Source: Bacteroidota bacterium
GTDB taxonomy: Bacteria; Bacteroidota; Bacteroidia; Chitinophagales; Chitinophagaceae
Assembly: GCA_023390215.1 (NCBI GenBank)
Contig: JAEWDG010000008.1
Coordinates: forward strand, 1-7,274
Direction of reading: 5' to 3'
DNA length: 7,274 nucleotides
Shown here: in pieces, positions 1-6,024 of the stretch
Numbering within the stretch: the first letter of the stretch is position 1
Layout: every line of letters begins with the position of its first letter
The notes under the pieces: model-generated
What the model was told of the DNA's origin: nothing
What the model saw: only the letters and a program-made list of their open reading frames with translations
Databases searched by the model: none
Program-made: the position numbers and the translations under genes

Positions 1-23
1 ACCCAAGGCTATATTGAGCAACT

Positions 24-52
24 GAAAGTCCCCGAAAGGGGGCTTTCTTTTT
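24..52 (+). terminator. Rho-independent terminator of a plus-strand transcript entering from the left
   Basis: GAAAGTCCCC (24-33) pairs with GGGGGCTTTC (38-47) over ten base pairs, one of them G-T, around a GAAA tetraloop. A run of five T follows directly (48-52). The T run is on the plus strand, so this terminates a gene lying mostly left of the window. On the minus strand the stem is followed by mixed sequence, so it is not a good terminator for the DUF3570 operon. The T run overlaps the stop codon of the convergent DUF3570 gene (51-53). Bases 1-23 could be the end of that leftward gene, but all three plus frames stop nearby (15-17, 23-25, 52-54), so the reading frame cannot be chosen. Confidence 0.88.
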
Positions 53-1262
53 AAACTTTTTTGAATTGAAGATTCAATGATATAATGTCACTTTGCATGC
101 CTATGTTTTTATTGTAATGGCCATAACGCAACTCAAGCATTTTTACATGTTTAATACCAAACACACCGGCTGGGGGCATTAACCGAAGTCCGGCGCCAAA
201 GAAATTTGATTGAAAGGTTGAAAGGTCGTAGTTACTGGTAAAATACGTATCCTCCGGACCGTGCTGCCTGTAACCTGCGAAATAATGCGCACCGTTCTGA
301 TGGTAGAATCTATAGAACGGTGAAACGGAAATAAAAGGCGTGATCTTTACAGGTACCTCAAGGCTGGCAGTAGATCCGTTTATACCCCAGTCATCCGCAT
401 AATAGCGGTAATAAGCCCGGAGTATGATCCTGTCTCCCAGGAAATAATTTGCCCTGATACCGACAGGATATTTAAATCTTTTTGAAGGCAGATTTTCCTG
501 GTGCAAACTATTATCAGTGAAATAAACACGGTGAAAAGGAAGTCCAAGATAACCCGATTGTGAAACAAGATCAGCCAGAAGCATGAGTTGTAATCTCTGG
601 TTCACGATCTGGCTATAGGAAAGCGATGCATTGAACGTCGTTCGGGCTGAGGTTCCATAATGATCATCTTCATCTTCGTTTCCCGGATCATAACCCGGTC
701 GTAGTTCAATCGGCGTGACCAATCGTACCTGGTCCAGAAATGCCTGTAATTTGATATAAAATTCACCGGAACGGTTTTTTGTTTTAACAGAGGCATTGCC
801 ATTGAAATTGATGGAAGTGTAATCATATTCTGTAGAAAAGCCTGCGCCTCCGCCGAGTCTGATTCCTTTCTTATCATTTTCCACACTATAATTCAATGAA
901 GGATAAATACGGTTGTCAGAATATGAAGCTGAAGAATTTGCTTTAAGATCCACCATATCCGAAGAAGCGGAAGTATAATGATCAACACCCACTTCCAGAT
1001 CGAAACTATGCTTTCTGAATTTCTTATCGAATTTGCTGAAGCTAACTTCAAAGCTGTTTGAAATGTCGGTGAGTTTTTCAGTACCTATTCCGCCGGTTAC
1101 GGCAGAATTGTTTCCATCCTGGGAGTAATAACTGGAAACGAGATTCGCTTCTTCAAATTTTAATTTCCTGTTTTTATAGGCGCTGGAATCTGTCCCACTC
1201 TGGGCAAAACCCTGAAAGAGCAAAAGCATCATTCCCAACGTAACTAAACTATGCCTGATCAT
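51..1262 (-). CDS. DUF3570 family outer-membrane beta-barrel protein
   Basis: Predicted 403-residue outer-membrane barrel of the DUF3570 family, whose function is unknown. Residues 1-20 form a signal peptide (basic N-end, MMLLLF core, cleavage at GFA|Q). The family hallmark follows at about 37-66, including EANLVSSYYSQDGNNSAV and then TGGIGTEKLTD. The DHYTSASSD stretch at 94-102 is also typical. The remainder alternates polar and aromatic or hydrophobic residues in many short strands, as in a transmembrane barrel, and ends in a strand with LNLQFKKV. A very acidic loop lies at 196-200 (EDEDD) followed by His201, a possible cation-binding or surface loop. It is the last gene of a four-gene operon and starts 17 nt after the DUF4266 lipoprotein. 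The partnership with ApbE and thioredoxin suggests the barrel is the outer-membrane end of a redox or metal-related envelope system. That is inference; the family assignment is firm. Confidence 0.93.
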   Translation of the reverse strand: MIRHSLVTLGMMLLLFQGFAQSGTDSSAYKNRKLKFEEANLVSSYYSQDGNNSAVTGGIGTEKLTDISNSFEVSFSKFDKKFRKHSFDLEVGVDHYTSASSDMVDLKANSSASYSDNRIYPSLNYSVENDKKGIRLGGGAGFSTEYDYTSINFNGNASVKTKNRSGEFYIKLQAFLDQVRLVTPIELRPGYDPGNEDEDDHYGTSARTTFNASLSYSQIVNQRLQLMLLADLVSQSGYLGLPFHRVYFTDNSLHQENLPSKRFKYPVGIRANYFLGDRIILRAYYRYYADDWGINGSTASLEVPVKITPFISVSPFYRFYHQNGAHYFAGYRQHGPEDTYFTSNYDLSTFQSNFFGAGLRLMPPAGVFGIKHVKMLELRYGHYNKNIGMQSDIISLNLQFKKV

Positions 1263-1279
1263 TTTTCTGTTTTAACTGG

Positions 1280-1504
1280 TTAATTGCATCCGCAGCCGCC
1301 GCCGGTTTTACCGGCATTTGCACCCGAAGCACCTTCCCGGTAGGTTTGAAAACTGTTTTCAGTTTTTTCAACTTTCCGGTTACTTAAAACCATTTCACCA
1401 TCGTTGAGCTTATTCTTCTGATATTCCTTTACCGTAGTACATGAAGTGGAGAGAACGGAAAGGATAAGGAGGGACCCCAGTAGTTTCCTGATATTATTCG
1501 TCAT
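1280..1504 (-). CDS. DUF4266 small lipoprotein with GGGCGCN C-terminus
   Basis: 74-residue predicted lipoprotein of the DUF4266 family. Residues 1-21 are a basic then hydrophobic leader, and Cys22 in LSTSC is the likely lipidated cysteine; the lipobox is loose, as is common in Bacteroidota. The mature part is charged (about 23-57) and then becomes a flexible Gly/Ala-rich tail, EGASGANAGKT, ending in GGGCGCN at 68-74. Cys71 and Cys73 are the only other cysteines. The chain is too small for an enzyme, so the tail is likely the working part: a metal ligand, a dithiol, or a site for modification. Its ATG overlaps the apbE stop in an ATGA arrangement, implying translational coupling, and the DUF3570 barrel gene follows. 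The family and its place beside ApbE and DUF3570 are recognised from known gene neighbourhoods; the role is unknown. Confidence 0.9.
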   Translation of the reverse strand: MTNNIRKLLGSLLILSVLSTSCTTVKEYQKNKLNDGEMVLSNRKVEKTENSFQTYREGASGANAGKTGGGCGCN

Positions 1505-2451
1505 TTCAGATGTATGTTTTGAGATGTATACAGGGTGTTGTTATCGTCAATTATAATGCAGGCCATTCCTTTCAGTTGATTGATCATATTCAGGCCGGAT
1601 CTGATGCCCATAATCATTACGGGTGTTGTCATCGCATCCGCCAGCTCTGCGTTAGGACAAATAATACTAACGCTCTTTATTCCGGTTACGGGAAGGCCTG
1701 TACGCGGATCAATGGTATGAGAATATTTTTTTCCCGCTATCATCACATATTTTTCATAATTCCCCGAAGTTGCTATAGCCATGTCACTAATATTCACGCT
1801 GGAAAAAGGATAGTTACGCTGATCAGGATGGGCGATGCCCACCGTCCAGGGACGGCCGTCGGGTTGATTTCCCCATGTAGTGAGATCGCCCGAGGCATTT
1901 ACTATTCCAGAGTCCACACCCATCGCCTTCAGCAGTGTTTTGGCCTTTTCTGCTGCATATCCTTTGCCAATACCACCAAACCCGATGCGCATTCCTGCTT
2001 CCTTAAGAAATACGGTATTATTTTCTTCATCAACGATGATATTCCGATAGTTAATCAGCCGAACCATTTGGGCGGCGGTTTCCTTATCGGGGAGGGAAGT
2101 CATCGACCTGTCGAAATTCCAAAGCTTTTTATCAATGGACCCGTAGCTAAGATCAAATGCTCCCTGAGTAATCGCAGAGATACGGTTCGCCCTATTTATT
2201 ATTTGTATGGTCTCATCCGAAACACTGACGGGCCGCACCCCGGCATTACTGTTTATCAGGAAAGTCTCGCTCGTATCTGAGAAACTGGTTAAAAGTCTCT
2301 CAATCCTTCTAATTTCTTCAACAGCCATACTGATCAGTTCTTCGGCCTGTTTTTCTTCTTTATTACCAATGGTAATTTCAAACTGATTTCCCATGAGTTT
2401 CATGGAACGCCTGACCAGTTTTTCTTCAATGCAATTTTCAATGCTGTTCAT
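1501..2451 (-). CDS. apbE: FAD:protein FMN transferase (ApbE family)
   Basis: ApbE enzymes take FMN from FAD and attach it to a Thr or Ser of a target protein through a phosphoester bond, using Mg2+. This 316-residue protein has the full family core: a glycine-rich GFGGIGKGYA (157-166), ASGDL (186-190), TSGNYEKY (228-235), HTIDPRTG (245-252), and ADAMTT (271-276), where Asp272 and Thr276 fit the metal-binding positions. Length is normal for the domain. Unlike classical periplasmic ApbE lipoproteins, no signal peptide or lipobox is visible: the N-terminus reads MNSIENCIEEKLVRRSMKLM, so it may act in the cytoplasm. A start at Met17 (2403) would not add one. The chosen ATG lies 14 nt inside the end of the thioredoxin-like gene, and the stop overlaps the DUF4266 start, so expression is probably coupled. 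No NqrC, RnfG or FMN-binding-domain target gene is present in the window. Confidence 0.93.
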   Translation of the reverse strand: MNSIENCIEEKLVRRSMKLMGNQFEITIGNKEEKQAEELISMAVEEIRRIERLLTSFSDTSETFLINSNAGVRPVSVSDETIQIINRANRISAITQGAFDLSYGSIDKKLWNFDRSMTSLPDKETAAQMVRLINYRNIIVDEENNTVFLKEAGMRIGFGGIGKGYAAEKAKTLLKAMGVDSGIVNASGDLTTWGNQPDGRPWTVGIAHPDQRNYPFSSVNISDMAIATSGNYEKYVMIAGKKYSHTIDPRTGLPVTGIKSVSIICPNAELADAMTTPVMIMGIRSGLNMINQLKGMACIIIDDNNTLYTSQNIHLK

Positions 2452-2884
2452 CCGCCAGTTTCTTCAGGGTAGTCGCAAATTGTTCGGGGCTTTCATCCGG
2501 AATGCCTTCCCAGGAACGTATTTTTACTCCATCCGCCGTAAGGAGTATGGTAAGCGGAAATGCGCCTGTTTTGTTGTACTTGTCTGCCAGGGCATCATTA
2601 AGCGATTGCTGGGCTTTGGATAATTTATTTTTTTTGAGCCTGGGAAAATCAGCATTTAAAAGTACAAGATCATCTTCGGCTTCTTTTAGAAACGAGGTAT
2701 TCTCCAGATATTCTTTGTGAAGACGGATACACGGACCACACCAATCGCTGCCGGAAAAGTTTAGGAGAATAAGTTTATGCTTTTCTTTTGCTATGGAACT
2801 GGCTTTATCAAAATTTGTTTCCCAGATAACAGGATCACCCTGATGCAAAAATAGAAAAGAGGATAGGAGGATTAGGAATTTCAT
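2438..2884 (-). CDS. Exported thioredoxin-like protein (CGPC active site)
   Basis: 148-residue thioredoxin-fold protein, first gene of the four-gene operon. Starting at ATG 2882-2884 gives a clean hydrophobic leader, MKFLILLSSFLFLHQG; an upstream in-frame ATG at 2911 would add nine residues in front of it and is less likely. The exported domain has DWCGPC with redox cysteines 49 and 52, the strand LVLLNADFP (73-81), and the cis-proline loop GAFPLT with Pro110. It looks like the short Thioredoxin_7-type class often used as periplasmic dithiol reductases or partners in Bacteroidota. Its probable task is keeping cysteines of an envelope protein reduced or exchanging disulfides with them. The Cys-Gly-Cys tail of the DUF4266 lipoprotein in the same operon is the obvious candidate partner, but this is inference. 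The gene end overlaps the apbE start by 14 nt. Confidence 0.9.
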   Translation of the reverse strand: MKFLILLSSFLFLHQGDPVIWETNFDKASSIAKEKHKLILLNFSGSDWCGPCIRLHKEYLENTSFLKEAEDDLVLLNADFPRLKKNKLSKAQQSLNDALADKYNKTGAFPLTILLTADGVKIRSWEGIPDESPEQFATTLKKLADEQH

Positions 2885-3115
2885 AATTAAAATGGAATTA
2901 AACTCCCTCAATTTAGCAGGAATGAAATGAAAAAATGTTGATTTGATGAACGAATGAGTTCATTGGATGATTTTTAACAATAGAACTGCAAAATCGCCGC
3001 CATTTGGTTTTTGCAATATGATATCCATCTGAACATTTTGATTTCTTTAACCGGGTAACGGTTCTAATGATCCTTCAGTTACTGACGCATTTTTTTTTAT
3101 TTTCTTAAGGCAAAA
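2885..3115. other. Divergent intergenic region with small inverted repeats
   Basis: This stretch separates the minus-strand thioredoxin/ApbE operon from the plus-strand membrane-protein gene and has no convincing gene. It holds several short dyads: ATGAAC/GTTCAT around a 6-nt spacer (2946-2963), TGCAAAA/TTTTGCA around a 15-nt spacer (2987-3015), AACCG/CGGTT around 5 nt (3049-3063), and TCAGT-T-ACTGA (3075-3085). Any could be an operator or a leader hairpin. The operon promoter should lie here on the minus strand, but only a weak -7-like TAAATTG about 25 nt before the start codon is visible, with no matching -33 element. A T-rich run at 3089-3104 precedes the plus-strand promoter. Confidence 0.4.
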
Positions 3116-3148
3116 TTTGGAAAATGAAATATAACTTCATTAACTTTG
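3116..3148 (+). promoter_or_regulatory. Bacteroidota-type promoter for the three-helix membrane protein
   Basis: TTTG at 3116-3119 and TAACTTTG at 3141-3148 are separated by 21 nt, matching the Bacteroidota -33/-7 consensus TTTG-N19-21-TAnnTTTG exactly. Transcription would begin near 3153-3157, giving a leader of roughly 20-25 nt before the ATG at 3178. Because an upstream in-frame ATG at 3124 lies inside this promoter, the promoter also decides the start codon. Confidence 0.72.
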
Positions 3149-3177
3149 AAATTCAAAGCACTTTAAAAAATATCTGT

Positions 3178-3468
3178 ATGACGTATCAAAACAAAAGACT
3201 GGGAGGTATACTCGTGGCTGCAACAGGGTTGCTGTTGATACCCGCTATCTCCATGCTTTTTAATTCTGAAGTAAAATGGGGAATTTTCGATTTTATTGTT
3301 GCCGGCGCACTTTTATGGGGCACGGGGCTGTTGATTGAAACGGTTTTGCGAAGGGTCAAGTCCCGGACAAACCGGATCCTGCTTTGCGCGGTAATAGTTT
3401 TCCTATTGCTGCTGGTTTGGGCCGAACTCGCAGTTGGTATATTTGGAACAGCCTTCGCAGGAAGCTAA
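3178..3468 (+). CDS. Small three-helix integral membrane protein, conserved uncharacterised
   Basis: 96-residue inner-membrane protein with three predicted helices: about 9-28 (GGILVAATGLLLIPAISMLF), 36-56, and 66-88. A basic stretch, RRVKSRTNR (58-66), lies between helices 2 and 3. The segment EVKWGIFDFIVAGALLWGTG (31-50) and the ending WAELAVGIFG resemble a small uncharacterised membrane family I recognise from many Bacteroidota genomes; I know no function for it. Helices 1 and 3 carry no charged residue except a Glu in helix 3. The frame stays open to an ATG at 3124, but the promoter-like element at 3116-3148 overlaps that ATG and the extra residues are not membrane-like, so the 3178 start is chosen. 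It stands alone on the plus strand, divergent from the thioredoxin/ApbE operon and stop-to-stop with the DUF2490 gene. Confidence 0.82.
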   Translation: MTYQNKRLGGILVAATGLLLIPAISMLFNSEVKWGIFDFIVAGALLWGTGLLIETVLRRVKSRTNRILLCAVIVFLLLLVWAELAVGIFGTAFAGS

Positions 3469-4224
3469 TTAGAGTTTGAACAGCAGGTTCACGATAGGGC
3501 CGTTGTTATGCTGAAACAGATTTTTCTGATCCTCTGTTCTTCCTAATTGTACTACCTGGTTAATATAACCTGCTTCCAGTTTCAGTTTATTGCTGAACTG
3601 ATATCCCGCAAGGATGCCGATGCGGTTTTGGTCAAAGGTATTCACCCCCACATTTTTACCGAACGACAGCATGATCTCATCGTATGTAGCTCCGTAAAAA
3701 TATCTATCTGTTTTCAGTGAATTGGCAAAAGGCATTTGTAACCGGAACAGATACCTCATACGGTTTACAAGTGGAAACTGATCTTCCTTTTCCAGGTCTG
3801 GCGAACTGTATTTTCCAACGAAACGTTGTTCCAGCATAAAGCGATGGCTGAGATCAAGGATACCCTCTTTATGTTTTAATTGAACCATTTCAAAAATGCG
3901 ATGTTCAGTAAAGTCTTTGCCCATTGCATTGACGGGATACTTGCCATAGGGAAACGTTTCTATCCAACCATACCCAAGGCGGAACTGTACATTTGGATTC
4001 AGGTTATAATTTAATCCAACTTTCAAAACAGACTGTTGCCAGGTTGAGATCACATGATTTCTCCGCCATTGGTATTCTGTATACAGATCAAATCGTTGAG
4101 TGAGTTTTGTACTCCCGGCAAGATTATACCAGCCAATTGTATTATAGGTTTTGATTCGTGTGGATTGCGCAGAACAATGCAGTGAAACCAGTAGCAGGCA
4201 GATCAGCCTCGTAATTTTATACAT
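3469..4224 (-). CDS. DUF2490 family outer-membrane barrel protein
   Basis: 251-residue protein with a signal peptide (MYKITRLICLLLVSLHCSA, cleavage before Gln20) followed by the DUF2490 barrel. Family-like features are the EHRIFEM strand (107-113), HRFMLEQRF (127-135), NRMRYLFRL (154-162), QNRIGILAGYQF (199-210), LEAGYINQ (216-223) and a final HNN...FKL strand (239-251). It is probably a small outer-membrane porin-like or structural barrel; no substrate is known for the family. The open frame continues upstream to 4419, into the end of the SDR gene, but those residues are the antisense-like extension of a non-coding stretch and spoil the signal peptide, so the ATG at 4222-4224 is used. Its stop codon directly abuts that of the convergent plus-strand membrane-protein gene. 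Confidence 0.88.
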   Translation of the reverse strand: MYKITRLICLLLVSLHCSAQSTRIKTYNTIGWYNLAGSTKLTQRFDLYTEYQWRRNHVISTWQQSVLKVGLNYNLNPNVQFRLGYGWIETFPYGKYPVNAMGKDFTEHRIFEMVQLKHKEGILDLSHRFMLEQRFVGKYSSPDLEKEDQFPLVNRMRYLFRLQMPFANSLKTDRYFYGATYDEIMLSFGKNVGVNTFDQNRIGILAGYQFSNKLKLEAGYINQVVQLGRTEDQKNLFQHNNGPIVNLLFKL

Positions 4225-4242
4225 AGCATTCGTGAATGCCGG

Positions 4243-4250
4243 CAAAGATA
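4243..4250 (-). promoter_or_regulatory. Candidate -7 element for the DUF2490 gene
   Basis: On the minus strand this reads TATCTTTG, an exact match to the Bacteroidota -7 consensus TAnnTTTG, 18 nt before the ATG. No TTTG lies 19-21 nt further upstream, so the -33 part is weak or absent. If real, the DUF2490 gene is transcribed on its own in the 79-nt gap after the SDR gene, with a leader of only about 10-14 nt. Confidence 0.4.
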
Positions 4251-4303
4251 TATCGTAGAAGCAGAAATCGTTCTTCATTATTAAGGGAATTGTACCCCAT
4301 AAT

Positions 4304-5065
4304 TTATAAGGCCTGGCCTCCCGAAACTTCAATTCTTTGTGCGTTGACCCAGCCTGCATCATCTGTACAAAGAAAAGCGACAACAGCGCCAATATCGTTT
4401 GGCTGTCCCACTCTTCCAAGGGCGGTGAGGCTGGCTATCTGTGCATTTATTTCTTTATTATCTCTAACTCTGCCGCCACCAAAATCCGTTTCGATCGCAC
4501 CAGGTGCAACCACATTCACCCTGATTTTTCTTGGCCCCAGTTCTTTCGCGAGGTATCGGCTATAGACCTCGGTGGCAGCTTTCATCGAAGCATAAACAGA
4601 TGAACCCGGCATAGTCATACGGGCGAGTCCGGAAGATATGTTCACGATACCGCCACCATCATTCATAAGGGGAAGCAAAATTTGGGTAAGAAAAAAAACG
4701 CCTTTGAAATGGATATTATACATCTCATCCATTTGCTGTTCGCGGGTTTCGGTTGCAGGGGCATAAAGGGCCGTTCCTGCATTATTGACCAGGAAATCGA
4801 ATTTGCCTCCGGATCGTTCGGCGAGATAAACTGCCAGTTCGTTTTTGAATGTCTCGAATGTTGCCAGATCTGATGTATCAAGCTGAAATGCTTTTGCTTC
4901 TCTTCCCAATGATCTGATTTCAGCTACCACTTCTTCAGCGGCTTCTGCATTTTTATGGTAGGTAATGATGACATTCAAACCTTTATTTGCCATTGCAATC
5001 GCCATATTTTTTCCGAGCCCACGACTTCCCCCTGTGATCAGGGCAATTTTATTTGATCCGTTCAT
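4304..5065 (-). CDS. Short-chain dehydrogenase/reductase (SDR), FabG-like
   Basis: 253-residue classical SDR, a cytoplasmic NAD(P)-dependent oxidoreductase. The Rossmann nucleotide motif TGGSRGLG is at 11-18, LVNNAG at 92-97, and the catalytic tetrad can be placed as Asn118, Ser145 (VNISS), Tyr158 and Lys162 (YASMK). The substrate-side PGAIETDFGGG segment follows at 188-198, and the C-terminus, RIEVSGGQAL, is typical. After the second strand the sequence is TYHKN with no acidic residue, which leans towards NADPH; that is inference. Substrate cannot be named: it resembles the broad group annotated as 3-oxoacyl-ACP reductase-like, but it is not beside fatty-acid synthesis genes. The ATG at 5063-5065 is preferred over one 13 codons upstream (5104) because MNGSNKIALITGG gives the normal distance from start to glycine motif. 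It is followed by the DUF2490 gene after 79 nt. Confidence 0.93.
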   Translation of the reverse strand: MNGSNKIALITGGSRGLGKNMAIAMANKGLNVIITYHKNAEAAEEVVAEIRSLGREAKAFQLDTSDLATFETFKNELAVYLAERSGGKFDFLVNNAGTALYAPATETREQQMDEMYNIHFKGVFFLTQILLPLMNDGGGIVNISSGLARMTMPGSSVYASMKAATEVYSRYLAKELGPRKIRVNVVAPGAIETDFGGGRVRDNKEINAQIASLTALGRVGQPNDIGAVVAFLCTDDAGWVNAQRIEVSGGQAL

Positions 5066-5321
5066 GCTTTGATTTTTGACATGAACAACAAAATAAAACT
5101 GCAAAGGTTGAATGGATGTATAAGAGAACCCGGCTTTACTTTAGCTTATCTTCTAACGAAAATTATCCCCTGTCTCCTGAATCGAATAATGGAAAAAGCA
5201 CGGAACCTTCGGCGATGCCATCCCGTACAAAATGTGAAATCCATCGCTGAAGAATGGGAAATTGATTAATATTTTGATTTCAAGTCTTCGCCGCTGGAAA
5301 TAAACGGCAGTATTAAATTAA
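5066..5321. other. Intergenic gap without a supportable gene
   Basis: 256 nt between the YdeI-like gene and the SDR gene, which are transcribed in the same direction. A 66-codon plus-strand frame (5069-5269) crosses it but has no recognisable domain and its start overlaps the SDR leader. On the minus strand an A/T-rich stretch before the SDR start contains TATTTTG, one base short of a -7 element. No stable hairpin with a T run follows the YdeI-like stop. The gap may hold the SDR promoter or a decayed gene. Confidence 0.35.
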
Positions 5322-5903
5322 CTAATCTTCGAGACCTTTGCCTTCCATAATTTTTGGTATATATTTTTCGACCCTGTCCATCCGCGTTTTCGATTGTTTT
5401 GCTGAGGCAAAGTATAGCAGATATCCCCTTTGTCGACCCGGTGTAAGTTTTTTGAATGCCAGCTTCAATTCAGGCATTTGTTTCAAAGCGGTTTTAAATT
5501 CATCCGGCATTTCATATTCTGTTGTTTTCTTCAATTCCGTCTTTAATCCCTCCTTATCATTTTTAATTGCCTCCTTAATATATGTTTTTAGGACTGGCCT
5601 TAATTTGATGATATCCTGAATGCTCGTAAATCGTATCTGGCGGGCAGCCTGCACATTTTTTGTTTGCTGCACCAGGATTTTTTTTGGATCTTTCAAAACT
5701 GCTCCCTGCATAAATAACAATGCGCAGTAATCTTTGAAGCCGTGTATCAGAACAATATTATTTTTTTCACGGACATAGCATGGCTGGCCCCATTTGAGTT
5801 CTTCTGTTAATCCACAGTCCAAAACAATCTCTCTTAATTCTGAAAACGCTTCCTGCCATTTTCCCTCTTTATTAAAGTACCAATCAAGTGTGGGATTTCT
5901 CAT
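5322..5903 (-). CDS. YdeI/OmpD-associated-like protein (DUF1801 plus YdeI C-terminal domain)
   Basis: 193-residue soluble protein. The N-terminal part (about 15-115) looks like a DUF1801/YdhG-like domain, with ELKWGQPCY at 35-43 and the strand pair IVLIHGFKDYCALLFMQG (50-67). The C-terminal part (about 128-190) is the YdeI/OmpD-associated region: MPDEFKTAL (132-140), LTPGRQRGYLLYFASAKQ (153-170) and a terminal helix, KTRMDRVEKYIPKIMEGKG. Bacterial YdeI proteins have been linked to resistance to cationic peptides such as polymyxin through an outer-membrane porin, but most members with this layout are untested, so the role here is open. No signal peptide is visible, indicating a cytoplasmic location. 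The gene is flanked by 121 and 256 nt gaps and looks monocistronic. The start at 5903 gives MRNPTLDWYF, the usual beginning for the family. Confidence 0.87.
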   Translation of the reverse strand: MRNPTLDWYFNKEGKWQEAFSELREIVLDCGLTEELKWGQPCYVREKNNIVLIHGFKDYCALLFMQGAVLKDPKKILVQQTKNVQAARQIRFTSIQDIIKLRPVLKTYIKEAIKNDKEGLKTELKKTTEYEMPDEFKTALKQMPELKLAFKKLTPGRQRGYLLYFASAKQSKTRMDRVEKYIPKIMEGKGLED

Positions 5904-6024
5904 TATTGAATACTGAAAATTATTGCACCTGCTAAAATGAAGTTAGAAAATGAAAGATAAAACAACCTTGATTTTTTCCGGCAGAAATTATGAAAGCCTT
6001 GAATGATGTTGATTTCAGCCCGTA

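Noticed and set aside
1..25. Possible C-terminus of a plus-strand gene just before the terminator
   Set aside because: A gene must exist to the left, but three frames stop within 54 nt and nothing favours one of them.
1510..2280. Long 256-codon open frame on the plus strand opposite apbE
   Set aside because: It lies wholly antisense to a well-supported ApbE gene, is rich in His, Cys and Ile-Arg runs with no domain, and is best explained by codon bias of the real gene.
4251..4303. Possible terminator after the SDR gene
   Set aside because: The minus-strand GGG/CCC pairing is interrupted by a bulge and has no T run.
5069..5269. 66-codon plus-strand frame in the gap between the SDR and YdeI-like genes
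   Set aside because: No recognisable domain or promoter. I considered a remnant of an adjacent regulator but could find no helix-turn-helix pattern.
5285..5310. Possible terminator after the YdeI-like gene (GCCG/CGGC stem)
   Set aside because: Only four base pairs with an 11-nt loop and no T run on the minus strand.
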